Positions 14,026-27,332 are shown, numbered from the stretch's first letter. The stretch: 64,000 bases of DNA from Sinotaia quadrata (GCA_028829895.1 CM054181.1:106245360-106309359); one strand, 5' to 3'. Notes: generated by a model not told the origin, from the letters alone. Made by a program: numbers and translations.

Positions 14026-14415
14026 AAAGAAAGAAAGTGAGAGAGAAGGAAGAAATCACAGAGAGAGAGAGAGAAGAAAGAAAGTGAGAGAGAAGGAAGA
14101 AATCACAGAGAGAGAGAGAGAGAGAAGAAAGAAAGTGAGAGAGAGAGAAGAAAGAAAGTGAGAGAGAGAGAAGAAAGAAAGTGAGAGAGAGAGAAGAAAG
14201 AAAGTGAGAGAGAGAGAAGAAAGAAAGTGAGAGAGAGAGAAGAAAGAGAGAGAAGGAAGAAATCACAGAGAGAGAGAGAGAAGAAAGAAAGTGAGAGAGA
14301 ACGAAGAAATCAGAGAGATAAAAGAATACGATATAGTGGGAGAGATGTAGAGTCACAGGCCAACAGAGTGACAGAGGGAGAGAAAGAGATGGAGGGAGAG
14401 AGAGAAAGTAAAGAC
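13260..14415. repeat. Long GA-rich polypurine region
   Basis: About 1.15 kb of purine-dominated + strand. It contains an 8-bp repeat (GAGAGAAC and variants, about 13400-13505), a diverged ~110-bp duplication (about 13535-13740), a pure (GA)n run at 13961-14020 and repeated GAAGGAAGAAATCACAGAGA blocks from 13915 to 14310. Minus-strand open frames of up to 164 codons (Ser/Leu/Phe) are composition artefacts. Confidence 0.95.
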
Positions 14416-14657
14416 ACCCATTAACAATATGTACAGTAGCATTTGTTGAAAATGTTTCTCTAAAGTTGCTCTACTCTCGCATGTATTTGCAGAAGTGTTT
14501 ATGTAGTCTATTTCAAACATGTTTTGCCCAATACTCGAAGTTGTATTCAAAGGATAAACATTATTTGTACTTTTATTATTGTGAGCGAGTACTTCAAAGT
14601 TCCGATTGTGCTCATTATTGTAACTATGCATCTATGCAGGATGCTCAAGTATGAGAA

Positions 14658-14660
<3 letters not shown>
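14416..14660. other. Unique sequence between GA and TG repeats
   Basis: No gene visible; two short frames overlap on opposite strands. Confidence 0.5.
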
Positions 14661-14720
<60 letters not shown>

Positions 14721-14822
14721 GTTTAATGCGTAAGCGTTATATATGAGCGAATGCAAACTTTCATGCGATTATACATGCATGTGTGTAAGTAGGTGTGTAT
14801 ATATATATATATATATATATAT
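14661..14822. repeat. (TG)n, (GA)n and (TA)n microsatellites
   Basis: TG at 14661-14698 runs directly into GA to about 14721; TA repeats at 14798-14822 follow a short unique spacer. Confidence 0.96.
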
Positions 14823-15057
14823 TATGCATATTTGTGTTCATATTAGTGTGTAGATGCGTGTACGTGTATTCATATATGTGTTTTATTGTAAGAGAATGAA
14901 ATCGGCACTCGTCGCGCACGAGGGTCTGCTTTATTCGCGGTTTTACGCGAACGCGTAAAGTGCGTGGCTACAATGGCAAAACAGCACCAGGCTTCCCCAA
15001 TGTTACAAGAATTGCCAGTGGAGGTCCGTAAAACAAATGTGAGACATAATCTCATTG

Positions 15058-15059
<2 letters not shown>

Positions 15060-15099
<40 letters not shown>

Positions 15100-15136
15100 G
15101 CACGCACGCACGAAAACACGCACGTGCGCGCGCGTA
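15060..15136. repeat. (CA)n with GCAC and CG runs
   Basis: CA to 15094, then CGCA units and a short GTGCGCGCGCG run. Confidence 0.95.
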
Positions 15137-15459
15137 GGGAAATTTAGTGGAAAAAATATAACAATATACACGATGTCATTCCTGTTAGAAGCTTTATTGT
15201 CTGTCGTGAACTTATTGTGAGTGGCAAGAGCCAGTGCATTCACTGAAAGATAACAGATCTATACAGCTAGTACTTCTGTAGCGAGTGTTTCTGAATGAAA
15301 ACATGTTCTGTCATCCACTTCAGATTCAGACGTGCTTTTTTTTTTTTTTTTTTACATCAGAACACTGTAGTGCATAGTATTTAATTAAGAGTTTATTCTG
15401 CCAAGGATGAACACGTTTCTATAGGATTTAATATTCTACTCCTTTATTTTTAATTAGAG
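15137..15459. other. Unique AT-rich sequence with poly(T)
   Basis: Contains a run of about 20 T at 15338-15354. Nothing else recognised. Confidence 0.5.
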
Positions 15460-15690
15460 CTACATTTTACTATGAAGTATATTTTTAAACTACATACATT
15501 TTACTATGAAGTACATTTTTAAACGAAATACATTTTACTATGAAATACATTTTTAAACTAAATACATTTTACTATGAAGTACATTTTTAAACGAAATACA
15601 TTTTACTATGAAATACATATTTAAACGAAATACATTTTACTATGAAGTATATTTTAAACGAAATACATTTTATTATGAAATACATTTTTA
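15460..15690. repeat. ~34-bp AT-rich minisatellite
   Basis: About seven copies of a unit containing TACATTTTACTATGAAGTAC followed by ATTTTTAAACGAAA, with single-base differences. Confidence 0.93.
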
Positions 15691-15917
15691 CTATAAAATG
15701 CGCCAAGTTTTTTGTCTTTTCTTTTCTGCATGCATAGTTTTAAAGTAAGTTAGAGAATAAATTTTTGTGTATAGAGATCTGATCGACTTCAGCGATATAA
15801 TAATCAATCTTTTTAATATGTGTGTATATATAAATTTCTAACCGAAGTTTCATTTTACCTGTTGCTCGCTGCGTTTAAATATTTGAAGCCGTCATCACAC
15901 TCTTAGTCCTTCTCTGT

Positions 15918-15918
15918 A

Positions 15919-15956
<38 letters not shown>

Positions 15957-15992
15957 TCTCTGTCTCTCTCTCTCTCTCTGTCTCTCTCTCTT
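15918..15992. repeat. (TC)n microsatellite with GTCTC interruptions
   Basis: TC dinucleotides interrupted at regular intervals by GTCTC, followed by a T-rich stretch to about 16015. Confidence 0.96.
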
Positions 15993-16191
15993 TTTTTTAT
16001 TTTTTTATTTTTTTACCTAATTCTACCTGTTGCCTCCTGTCTCTGTTGTTCTCAATCAAAATCTTTTCTTGTATGCTTGATTTTCTGTCTCTCCCTCCCT
16101 ACCCCCAACTACCCTCTCCCTGTACAAATACTGAGTATACATGTTATGATGATGGTGGTGGGGCGGGTGAGTTAAGCTCGATGTGAGCAAT

Positions 16192-16523
16192 GCTTACTGT
16201 GTTGTATATCTGCGTTTTGTGTTGTATGTCTGTGTCTTGTGTTGAATGTCTGTGTCTTGTGTTGTATGTCTGTGTCTTGTGTTGTATGTCTGTGACTTGT
16301 GTTGTATGTCAGTGTCTTGTGTTGAATGTCTGTGTCTTGTGTTGTATGTCTGTGACTTGTGTTGTATGTCTGTGTCTTGTGTTGAATGTCTGTGTCTTGT
16401 GTTGTATGTCTGTGTCTTGTGTTGAATGTCTGTGTCTTGTGTTATATGTATGTGTCTTGTGTTGAATGTCTGTGTCTTGTGTTGTATGTCTGTGACTTGT
16501 GTTGTATGTCTCTGTCTTGTGTT
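16192..16523. repeat. 20-bp minisatellite
   Basis: About 16 copies of GTGTTGTATGTCTGTGTCTT. Variants alternate (GTTGAATGTC versus GTTGTATGTC, GTGTCTT versus GTGACTT) in a partly ordered pattern, suggesting duplication of multi-unit blocks. Open frames of 91 (plus) and 111 (minus) codons are repeat translations. Confidence 0.96.
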
Positions 16524-16644
16524 GGACAATGATCAGTATCGTCAGGACATGGTCTGAGTGTGGACCTTCTGCAAGGGTGGACTCGTGTTGGTATAGATCC
16601 TTGCAAGGACATTATGGACTATTGGATAGTATGGTATATTTAAC

Positions 16645-16645
<1 letters not shown>

Positions 16646-16704
<59 letters not shown>
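16646..16704 (+). repeat. (GATA)n microsatellite
   Basis: About 14 perfect GATA copies. Confidence 0.98.
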
Positions 16705-18360
16705 TCAGTTATTCCAGTCCCGGTGTTGAAGGTTGTCCTGTCTGTATTGGGTTCGCAAACTTAGATTTAGTCTTTTTGTCTCCCCCCCCCCCCTTCTACA
16801 CACTTCCTACTCCCCTCAACCACTTCCCCGACATGAAACCTTACCCAAACACCACCATTTGTCCGATGCAATAACATTAAGCACCTGTCCCAGGTATATA
16901 TGTAAAATAAAGCGTCGCCTTATTCCTCTGTCAGTCCACCTCTCCATTATCTACCCTCTTTCCACCCCTCCTCCCACCATCCTATCTCTACCCCTTCCGA
17001 CTTTCCCTTCCTTGACGCTCTTTTGCCCCGTATTCTGACGCCATTCTTTTCTTCCAAACCAAATCTATACCTTTCTTTATACAGTCCTGCATCCTTTTTA
17101 GATAGAACATCTTGCAGCTGACGTATATCAATCACCGCCCAACGCCAAGGTGTTGTTTTACAGCAAAAACACGACAAAAATCGCTGCTTTATGATCAATT
17201 TTCCTCTAAAATTCGACCCTAGACGAGAAATGGGGTTCGGCACGAACGTGTTTACATAGAAAGCAGCCGCACAGTGAATTGCAATTGCAGAAGACCCAGG
17301 GTTTGCGAAAGTTCTCAGAATATGATTTATATTTTCATATTTTTTGGGCTTCCCCCCGTTAGCACTTGGACAAACATTAGTTCTGCGCTGCTTGAGTTTT
17401 GTCCTGGTGATGGGGTCGTTGCCACATCTGCAAGTCGACTGATGATAGGTCAGGTGTAGATCATTCTAAGAGCAATGCTCAGTCTTCTCCCAGAAAAAAA
17501 GAAGTGTGAATCCCGACTTGTTTCTTTCACGGACAGTCTAGTGTGTGTGCTTCATGAGTTCCTATGTTTCATGTTTGCAATTTTGTATCTTTAAATGCTT
17601 GATGAGATCTACCGTCATTATTGCTTGAAACTTTAAGGCATCGTACGAACCTGATGATACCTTCAAAGACTACTCTGAGCGTCGTTATTCTGTTCCAAAC
17701 TGCTTTCCTGATTTTATGTGATGTGTGAAATATACTTGGAAACTTCGAGTGTAAACGGAAACATCGACATAGGTCAGTGCATTGTCAAACTTATTGCAAT
17801 GTCAACGTTGTCAGCCTCGTCCACTTCTTAACTGGCGGTGCTAGCTTTGTCCACTCGCCGTCAACCTTGTCTGTATGCGAGTCTAAGAGATGTTAACTAG
17901 TGTGCATCCATGCAGATCCAGCCTTTCTCATTTGTTCTCACCTCATTCCTTTTTATTTGTCTGTTTGTGTTTTCATCATCACTTTGAGAGAGCGTTTAGC
18001 ACTGTTTTAAAGTGTAAAGGTTCAGAGGACCAATGATATTTCCACTCTCGTGATGTTTTCAAATTTGCTTGCATACAGAGAACAATTGCTTGGAAATTAG
18101 CTTCTATACGACAACAACAACTGTCTGTTCATACTTCCTTGCTCTTGTGCAACTCAAGATCATAAAGAAGAAATAGGATGTGTACGAATGTGTTTGTATG
18201 TGTCGCTTGTAGAATGCTGAATGATAATAGTATTGGTTGATTAATACATGCCATTATAAATGATACACAATCAGTGCCTATTAATATTATTCTTTACTAG
18301 TTTAGAAGGATATAGTTTACTTATTTTTGTTTTACTTTATCTGATTAAGAGAGCATAATT
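16705..18360. other. Unique sequence, no gene recognised
   Basis: Includes a poly(C) run near 16783-16793 and a pyrimidine-rich stretch to 17030. Overlapping opposite-strand frames at 16733-17243 are not convincing. From 17240 to 18350 nothing is recognised. Confidence 0.55.
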
Positions 18361-18502
18361 GGTTTGTTTCTTTGTTGTTTCTTTGTTTCTTTGTTTCTTT
18401 GTTTCTTTCTTTCTTTCTTTCTTCTTTCTTTCTTTCTTTCTTTCTTCTTTCTTTCATCTTTCTTTCTTTCTTTCTTTCTTTTTGTATTTCTTTCTTTCTT
18501 TG
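18361..18502. repeat. (CTTT)n-type microsatellite
   Basis: Mixed GTTTCTTT and CTTTCTTT units with occasional CTTCTTT slips. Confidence 0.95.
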
Positions 18503-19843
18503 AAAGTAATTTCATTTAACCAGACATGCATATTTCTTAATAATTTTAAATGCAAGCAATGGATCACGTAAAGATGATATTATATATACTTTTTATTTAT
18601 TTCTTTGCTTTGCGTTTGAAACATCACGCCTTTAAGTAAGAGTTACACATTTCCTTTTGTTTCTTTTCTGAACTTCCCACTGTGATTACCGAGCCAGGGG
18701 TGTGTGAGGGCTTCTCTTTCATAAATATTTATGAGACTCGAACGGGGCAAAGAACTGCCACAATCGTCCGTGTATATACGCCTGTCCTACATAGCAATAA
18801 ACAAATCGAGCAGAGAGGAAGAAAAGAAATTCCCAACATTGATATCAAGTTGCGTCTTCAACGACGAACGTGTTCTCATAATCATACAATTCGAAAAGTA
18901 CAGAAAAGAGAAACGACAGCCGAGAACAGCAGGGAACAGTTAAGCCAAATAATATATCAAATGCGTGGCCATGCATTGACAACGCTCTCTAGTAACCATT
19001 TAGAATGGCAGCACCGATTCATGAGTTTAAATCAAGACGACCTCTGAGAGAATATGCCAACTGCTTGACAAGCAGGAGTAAAAGTCTGGTGAGTTGATAG
19101 ATAACATGAAAATCTTATAATGAAATGAAATTAATACCATATATATTTTTTTTTCTCTTTTGCGGTCGCAGACCATGATTCTTTTGATGTCTAAATTGTC
19201 TAAGTTGAAGTGCTGATACGATCATCATACAATTGCCAGAGTGGCTTGATAACAGTAGAGGTCTACTGTGACGTAACATGTCAAGAAAACAAATTGCTAC
19301 CAATGTCAGATGCACATGAGTAATGGTTGTTCGTTTTCCTTTTGTCTTCTATCTCTGGCATTTGTTATGTACATCAACCTGTCAAGATGTCAAAAGATCG
19401 AGAAAGATAATCAAATTTAGATATCTTAGAATGCCAAAAGTCGTGCAGCTTTCCTCATCTCCTTTGATTCATGTCTCAGACAAAAGAGGTTTTGTCATAA
19501 ACGGTTGAAAGCAAGGGACCGTGCGGCCGCGCATGTGTAGACATGTACGTGCACACGTATCCACACACACAGACACATGCACATCACACACACACACACT
19601 ACTTATTCCTTGGCAGACAAACTCAATTACAATATCACAATTAAAATCTATTTTTGTAGTAGGACTTTTACATTTCTTTTTGTTGCTTTACCGACCTTAC
19701 TCGAGCAGTGAGAAGTCGTTTATAGATTTATTATTATTATCATAGCAAAAATTCCATTTTGCTTAAAATGATCTTTGAATCAACGATTTGTTCATTCTAT
19801 TCAATCGTCCACAAATTAAAGGTTTTGTGCTCTTCTCTTCGCT
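18503..19843. other. Unique sequence; one 121-codon open frame
   Basis: A plus-strand frame at 18682-19047 (121 codons) is not low-complexity: it has mixed polar residues and no membrane segment, and I recognise no domain. A second frame (18731-18943) overlaps it on the same strand, so open length alone is weak evidence. A short CA run lies at 19560-19600. I do not call a gene. Confidence 0.35.
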
Positions 19844-19941
<98 letters not shown>

Positions 19942-19944
19942 AAA

Positions 19945-19981
<37 letters not shown>

Positions 19982-20071
19982 AGTATCTATCTATCTATCT
20001 TTCTATCTATCTATCTATCTATATCTATCTATATATATATATCTATGTATCTGTCTGTCTATCTATCTATC
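19844..20071 (-). repeat. (TCTA)n microsatellite, interrupted
   Basis: About 225 bp of TATC on the + strand with interruptions near 19941, 19981, 20001 and an ATATATAT segment near 20030, then CTGT units. Confidence 0.98.
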
Positions 20072-20530
20072 ATCTAGCTAGTTATGTTTTCCGTATTAAT
20101 AATTAATTAATTATTTCTTATTATTATTTCACATTATGTTTTTGTCCACATGTCCTTTGATTGATTAATTTTTATTTGTATTATTCCCTCTGTCAGTGCA
20201 TAGTCGATAGTTTATCGGGCCTGTAGGCAGGCATTATTCCATCAAGACGGGAGGCCCGTGAACAAAACTTAGCATTACGAACCAGTTCTGAAACGATTTA
20301 AATGCTTATATCCACAATACCTGCACGTTTTGTTCTGTAAACACTGGGACGACTGCCAGTGCAAAATACAGATATATCAGCATTTCCCTTGTTTTGTTTT
20401 GACTTACCAATCAACAAAATGCGTTTGTTACTATACTAGAAGAAGAGGCTCACCATATGATAAGTGATCTACACACACTTCGATGAGCAAATTTTACTTT
20501 TTCTCCATTAGTCTTTGATAATGTATGTTT
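20072..20530. other. Unique AT-rich sequence
   Basis: No feature recognised. Confidence 0.5.
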
Positions 20531-20551
20531 CTTTCTCTCTCTCTCTCTCCC

Positions 20552-20629
<78 letters not shown>

Positions 20630-20630
20630 A
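20531..20630. repeat. (TC)n joined to (CA)n
   Basis: TC at 20531-20587 passes directly into CA to 20627, followed by GTGTGTGCGTGCGC. Confidence 0.96.
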
Positions 20631-21131
20631 GTGTGTGCGTGCGCACGTGTGAGTTATTTTATTCTCAACACGCCTCCGGGGGCGTCTGGCTGGTGTAATA
20701 AAAATAAATGTTAGCGGTGCCTCAAAATTCTTTCCCTGGAGGACAAAACATTGTGTCTGGAAATACAAACACCAGAAAAGAATTCTTTGCTTCAGTTTAA
20801 AATCTACAAAGAATGTATTGAAACCAGACAATAAACAAACCGTAAATCTTTTTTTTTATTTCCTTATTTTCTTTCGCAGGTTAACGAGTTAGTAACACAA
20901 AGGAACTGTTATAAGATCTATTACAAGAAACATTGATATACCAACTACTCAGAAGACCTAGCAGTATGATGATGTTGCCGGAAATTGAAGGAATGTTTGG
21001 CATATATTATATGTCACAAACTTTTAAAAATGTTTCATTAATACGCCATTAAATTCATTATGTCATAGACGCATTGATCATGCACAGCAATCAAAACAGG
21101 TGCACTCTTACGTCACAGTGATGCAACAAAT
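20631..21131. other. Unique AT-rich sequence
   Basis: No feature recognised. Confidence 0.5.
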
Positions 21132-21221
21132 CCGTTTACACTGCATGTGAATATATCACTTATAGAACGCATGACAAAGCCGTCTACACTGCATGTGAAC
21201 ATATCACTTATAGAACGCATG
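21132..21221. repeat. 48-bp tandem duplication
   Basis: Two copies of a unit with CACTGCATGTGAATATATCA and CTTATAGAACGCATG, at 21132 and 21180, differing at a few bases. Confidence 0.93.
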
Positions 21222-21505
21222 TGAAAACAATGGGTGCTCCTGTTATCACCGACGAAATATGGATGTCAGCAGGTACACTCGCATGTTGCTCATCTAGAAA
21301 TAATTAACTACGCAAACAATGCATACACATGGCACGCATAAGATAGCTGAACTTAACGCTCAGTTAATTCTTAAAAGGAGGTCATTAATATACATTGATA
21401 CTAATGTCGATAGACTAACATAAGCCAGAGTGGTGGGTGGGGTGTACTGGTGAAGACACACAATCCATCGAAAGCCTGAGTTTGTTTATCTATGTGTTGG
21501 AGAAT

Positions 21506-21662
<157 letters not shown>

Positions 21663-22119
21663 TGGAAGGGAAGGAGGGGGTTTCTATCAGTGACTAACTC
21701 TTCCCGCTTAGTGGAAAGAAATATTATATGCACTTACAAGCAATAAAGTATGATGGCTTACCGAAAAGGTTAAAGGTCATTGTCTCAGACAAAATGCAGG
21801 GCAGGTGGCAAATTTATCATGATTTGTAATAATGTGCTAGCCGTCTGCTAAGTGTCAAAAAACAGAGCTAAGAGTTCACACACAGCCTTTCCGCAATTGC
21901 GTTTGTTTTTGTTCTTTCTTTGTATTTTGATTTTTGCTTCGAGCTTGAGCTATTGACTTGTATCATGTTTCAGAGATCCATTAAAATATTACTCACACAT
22001 ATGATATAAGATGTTGCTTGAGTTATTGCTTTAGTTGTTACGTGACGTGTTAGTTCAGTTGTTATTTGGGATACTGACTGAATTATTAATTGAACTAATG
22101 ATTTCGCTTCTTGAGATTT

Positions 22120-22285
22120 TTATTTGAGTTGTTACTTGATATAAAGATTGAATTGTTACTTGATATAAAGATTGAGTTGTTACTTGATATAAAGATTGAG
22201 TTGCTACTTGATATAAAGATTGTTACTTGATATAAAGATTGAGTTGTTACTTGATATAATCATTGAATTGTAACTTGAAATATTA
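22120..22285. repeat. 24-bp minisatellite
   Basis: Six copies of GTTACTTGATATAAAGATTG plus AGTT, one copy truncated by 8 bp, edges decayed. Confidence 0.94.
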
Positions 22286-23264
22286 CGTTGCTATGAGAGG
22301 ATTGATTGAGTTACTGCTCAGGATACTCGAGATATTGAGATGGATATTGTGAAACAGAGATGGATTTTGATATATTTTTTATTATTTACTGCACAAGATA
22401 TGAGAGAAACTGATTGTCTTGATTGAAATATTAACTGAAGTATTTATTCTGAATGGTATGTTAACGACAAATGTGTTGATTATTAGTCATGTGTCTTGAG
22501 ATATCATTGAACAAAATATTGTCGTCACGTTTTTGAGATTGTGTTGCTGCTTGAAATTCTGGTCACGCTTTTGGGACACAGATTAGATATGTTTGACGCT
22601 AGAAATATTGCGTGAGGTTTTTCTTGATTATTTATAACTGTTGGTATTTGAAACGGTTTCTTTAATAACTGATCAAATTTCAAATGACTATCATAACAAT
22701 ATTTATATAATACTAATGTTGCATTGCGATTTTTCTTTACATATCTTCTGCTCTAGTTGTGACAGTTTTAGTGTATATCACGTTTGGATAAAGAGTTAAT
22801 ATAGATATCGATTTGTTTCACACTGTGATTGTTTTCGTTTTATAGACGCTTTCTTGAAAGATAGTGTGAAAGATACATAACTGTCGATACATTCACAATT
22901 CTAGCATCATATTATAAACACATATTTGAAATATAATACACACATCATTAATATATTATACACAAATTTACCATTGTACACAAACAACTCTAATATTATG
23001 TTATGCAATTCAATCAAGTAATGCATTCACAACTCATATTACTCTCTAGTGCCCAGAGGATTGTTAACGTAATTATATTTTTTCATTATCCGTTGGATAA
23101 AGGTCACTGATCTTTGTTTTGTGATCTGTATATCATGCAAAATACTCAGCATACACATTAATGTTAATGCCATTCACGCAGGCACTAATTCCAGAATGGA
23201 CCTCTGCTGTCGTTCCATTCATTCTTTCTCAGAACTGCAGAAGCTCCCTTAAAAGGCGTCACAG
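22286..23264. other. Unique AT-rich sequence
   Basis: No gene or repeat recognised. Confidence 0.5.
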
Positions 23265-23378
23265 ATACCAAATGGACAAACAGCATACTTTGAAAAGAAA
23301 ATATGATACCAAACGGACAAACAGCATACGTTGAAAAGAAAATATAATACCAAATGGACTAACGGCATAGGATGAACA
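23265..23378. repeat. 41-bp minisatellite, three copies
   Basis: Units begin ATACCAAATGGACAAACAGC at 23265, 23306 and 23347. Confidence 0.95.
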
Positions 23379-25065
23379 GGAACAAAAATACCAAAATAAA
23401 AACAAATGCTTGTGCTGCATTTATTTAGTTGACAAACAAACAGAACAACAAACCAGCGACATGCGCTTGCGTGTGTGTGTGCGTTCGTGCGTGCGTGTGT
23501 CCATGCTATAACATTAGGGCCTAGTTTGCTTTAAAGGCAGTAGATGTTTACTATTTTCACCTTAGGTGAGGGCTTCGCGGTGCACGGCGCTCACTCACTA
23601 GTGTATTTTGTCGCCAGAAGTGTGAGACGGACACTTAGCAAACTGTGTTGTTTGGGGACGATGCTCGTTTGAGACTAGTGTCCTTTAGCTCGAAATGTTC
23701 GGCAAGGTGTTTAACCAGAAGTCTGTTCTTTAAATTCACTTCTCCCAACACTAGCAAAAGTAAGACGTGATGTTACACTCACCCTTCTCACCATTAATTT
23801 GTTGTGTGTCTCATGTAGTTTATGATTCAATTTGAGAGAAATTTCAAATTTTAATGTTGCAGATAACTTTACAGCAGAGAAATCATTACATAAAGCCGTA
23901 ATACGTTCAGTTTTTGTTTTTGTTTTTTCTACAATAATTATCTCCCTTATTGCTGTTTACGTCTTTTCGGTAAGTCTGGATTGCTCAAATTCCGGCTTTT
24001 TAGGCGGAGCTTTCATTAATGCATGGATTCTTCAATCCATGCTGTCGGATCCGGTGTGCTGATGCAGCCATTATTGTCTAAGTGTAGGAGATTTAAGTAT
24101 AAAAGTGTCTGATGAAGAGTGGCTTCAACCGGAATGGTGAAACCAAAAAAAAAATGTTACCAATCCCTGAGATTCAGTATTATAATCTATGTCCTACATC
24201 TTTGTCACGCAAGACAGGTTCACTTGTTTTTCTAACCCATTCTTCGCTTTGTTTACAAAGAAATAAGATATTTCATTACTCAAAGAATGAAGAGTTGTTT
24301 TGGTTTACATTTTTCAAAGTGACTCAAACTGTACTAGAAAATAGAAACTGGGAAACAGACGAGAAGGAATAGTTCTGTTACAGCACTTTATTCATATATA
24401 TATATATCCACAGGCCACAGTGACCTCCCCTCGCACTGGACACTTTCGCTGAGGAATGCACACACTGATGCAAGCGCCGCATCTTCTTTGAAAAAAGTCC
24501 AACAAGACGATGGACAACATTTACTTGCATTTCGCTCTTACACTCCCACAAACAAATACAAATCCGCGAACTGACAAACCAGCAGACCCACTTAGGAAAA
24601 AATAAATCCGACCTCACCTAATAGACTGCTAGTTGTCGTCACTAGTTTTGGCCTCCTTTCCACGGCTACATTGTTTCCTTTCGTTTTGATTGCATTTTGC
24701 GGATAAGACCAAGGAAAGGGATCACCAGGCTATCGTAAGGTCGAAATGATTCTGATGACTATTTCCGGTATCGAGAGTTATCTCAATACACTAGATTGAC
24801 CCTGCTTTTCCGTTAGCGAGGAATGTAGCTATCCAGCTTATGCCTGTAAGTTGTGTTCAGTTCGATGTTCTTGGATAAAAAGAGTGTGCATGGCTACTTT
24901 TAAAAATTCTTTTACTTTTATTGAAAGTGAGTTATTAACATATATTTTATTGGTTTAAACGAACTGTTCACAAATCTGACGATTGCGTATCTTTTAATAG
25001 TGTATTTAGGACATTTATAGTTACTTTAACCTTTTTAACACTTTTATATGTATCTCTCTATGTTT
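23379..25065. other. Unique sequence, no gene recognised
   Basis: Small frames at 23832-24062, 24112-24372 and 24378-24617 (76 to 86 codons) show no known domain. The first has a hydrophobic stretch of about 20 residues but AT-rich codons, as expected by chance. Confidence 0.5.
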
Positions 25066-25252
25066 GTTTGAAACTTTTTTTGTTTGTTTGCTTGCTTGCT
25101 TCTTTCTTTGTTTGTTTGCTTGCTTGTTTCTTTCTTTGTTTGTTTGCTCGCTTGTTTCTTTCTTTCTTTGTTTGTTTGCTCGCTTGTTTCTTTCTTTGTT
25201 TCTTTGTTTCTTTGTTTGCATGTTTGTTTGTATGTTTGTTTGTTTATTTGTT

Positions 25253-25316
<64 letters not shown>

Positions 25317-25319
25317 TCA
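25066..25319. repeat. TTTG/CTTG/CTTT compound repeat
   Basis: TTTG and CTTG tetramers to about 25250, then pure CTTT to 25319. Overlapping plus-strand frames of 93 to 207 codons are Phe/Leu/Ser-rich artefacts extending into the next pyrimidine-rich stretch. Confidence 0.96.
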
Positions 25320-25760
25320 TTTTCAATTATTTTCGCACTCACTGAGTTGCTTTCTTCTTACTATCCATTCTATTTTATTCCCCTCTTTAAGGTCTGTTTA
25401 TCATCTTACTCCTCTCTTCCCATTTCCGTATATCATTCTAGTTTTCCTCCCTTTGCTTTGTCTTCCGCTTCTCTTCTGTTCCACTGCCTTTCATCTACCT
25501 TTTCTCCCACCCCCATCACTGTTTATCATTCTACTTTTCTATTTTCTCACCGACTACCACCCTTCTTTTCCATGTTCCCATATCTATCACCTTATATCTT
25601 TCTCTTTACTTCTGTAGACCATTCTACTTGCCCCCCCCCCCCCTTTCTCTTCCCTTCTCCTCCACGTGAATCACCTCTCTGTGTCCTCTAATCCTTCTCA
25701 TTTGTCAATTGTCTTTCTCTTTCCTTTCCCCCACAATCTCCACGTCTACCATCCCACTAC
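25320..25760. other. Pyrimidine-rich stretch
   Basis: Mostly C and T on the + strand, with a poly(C) run at 25630-25642. No repeat unit and no gene. Confidence 0.7.
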
Positions 25761-26547
25761 TGTTCGTAACCTTATATCATAATCTGATATTTATTCATAT
25801 TTCAATCGCTCCTTTTATTTAGAAATTGCTCCCCTTTTAGGATATGTGACGTCTACATAATTTTATTTCACACAACGACAGAAAGCAGTTTTCTTTATTG
25901 CTTTAGTTTCTATAACTTACCAAAACTTAGCAGTCAACACAGTTATGGTGTTTATCGTCATCGTGTGTTCATAACCAACCTCTGTATGTTGTGAGAAATA
26001 GTCCCTTGTAGCAATGTGCAATTAAAGCTAGAAATTAACTATACATGAATTCCAACCTAACAGCGTTTTATCTTTGAAAAAAAAAAATAGTGTTCAACAT
26101 TTTGTGATCCACAATTTGACCAAATAAATGAATGATCAGATAGTATGATTAATGTCAGATGCTTAAGTGCATGGCTGAATAAAGCTAGGATAATTGAATT
26201 TAGACACGTGCACAATTTATTTAAAAAATAGAAATTCAATTTCTTTTTATAAGAATATTGTGAAAAATGTTTTCTATTGTTATTGGACGCATGAGAAATA
26301 TTTGATTAGACATTAAAGAAGCTGCCTTAAAATGCAAGAAATGCATGATTAAAAGCAAACAATATCAAAAGCACCATTGGTAAACATTTTATAAAAGAAA
26401 TTGATGGAAATTAAAACAGACTCGATGATATTACTGAAATAACAACTGAGACATATATTAATAATGTACTTTTTGAAGCATTCCTAAAAGTCATTGACAG
26501 ATATTAAAATATTCTGACTGACATTATTAAGAGACTTAATTTCAAGC

Positions 26548-26550
<3 letters not shown>
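25761..26550. other. Unique AT-rich sequence
   Basis: Nothing recognised. Confidence 0.5.
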
Positions 26551-26604
<54 letters not shown>

Positions 26605-26661
26605 ACTCACACACACACTCACACACACTCACACACTCACACACACACACACACACACACG
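26551..26661. repeat. (CA)n with CTCACA interruptions
   Basis: Pure CA to about 26598, then CACACTCACA units to 26661. Confidence 0.96.
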
Positions 26662-27251
26662 TGCCCCTCAGTCGGGTTTGTTGTTTGACATAACATGACA
26701 TGATATAATTTTATTTTAAGTATTATTAAAATTCTACTTATATTTATGCTAAATACTTCAGAATTGCAAGTTGCTGTCATATTTTTTTAAAAATGAAATC
26801 TTTCTTTCAAAAGAAAATAAAAGTGCGGCGATCATAGTATGAAGTGAGTATTATGATTTGTGCCTTTGTATAAGTCGAGGAAAATGGGAATAGTTTAGAC
26901 AAACACTTACGAGATACCCTCTGTATGTATGAATTCAACACAAAGAAAGCAAAGACAGAAGGAACAAGATGTAAATTGCGGCCTGGGAAACGAAAGCATA
27001 TATCAACAGCCAAATGAGCCGTTCGCACCCTGTGACCTGTCTACGACTTTCGACGAATACGTTTTAATTACTCCACCCTCACATCCAAGTGTGTGTATTT
27101 TTTTAAAAGAAACTAACACAACCAAATAAATAAGCAGCAACAAAAGATATGCAGGGAAGGTTTCAGGTCTAACTGATGGTCTGTCTCTCAGTCTTAAATT
27201 ACAACAACATTTCGCTCAAATAAATTTCCTAATTGCACTTTCTTTACTTAA

Positions 27252-27255
<4 letters not shown>
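26662..27255. other. Unique AT-rich sequence
   Basis: Nothing recognised; a 66-codon plus frame at 26929-27129 and a 73-codon minus frame overlap. Confidence 0.5.

Positions 27256-27332
<77 letters not shown>

Noticed and set aside
16780..16795. Poly(C) and poly(G) runs (also 25630-25642 and 53755-53766) as G-quadruplex regulators
   Set aside because: They are isolated homopolymers with no promoter or gene context. Their length may also be unreliable in assembly.
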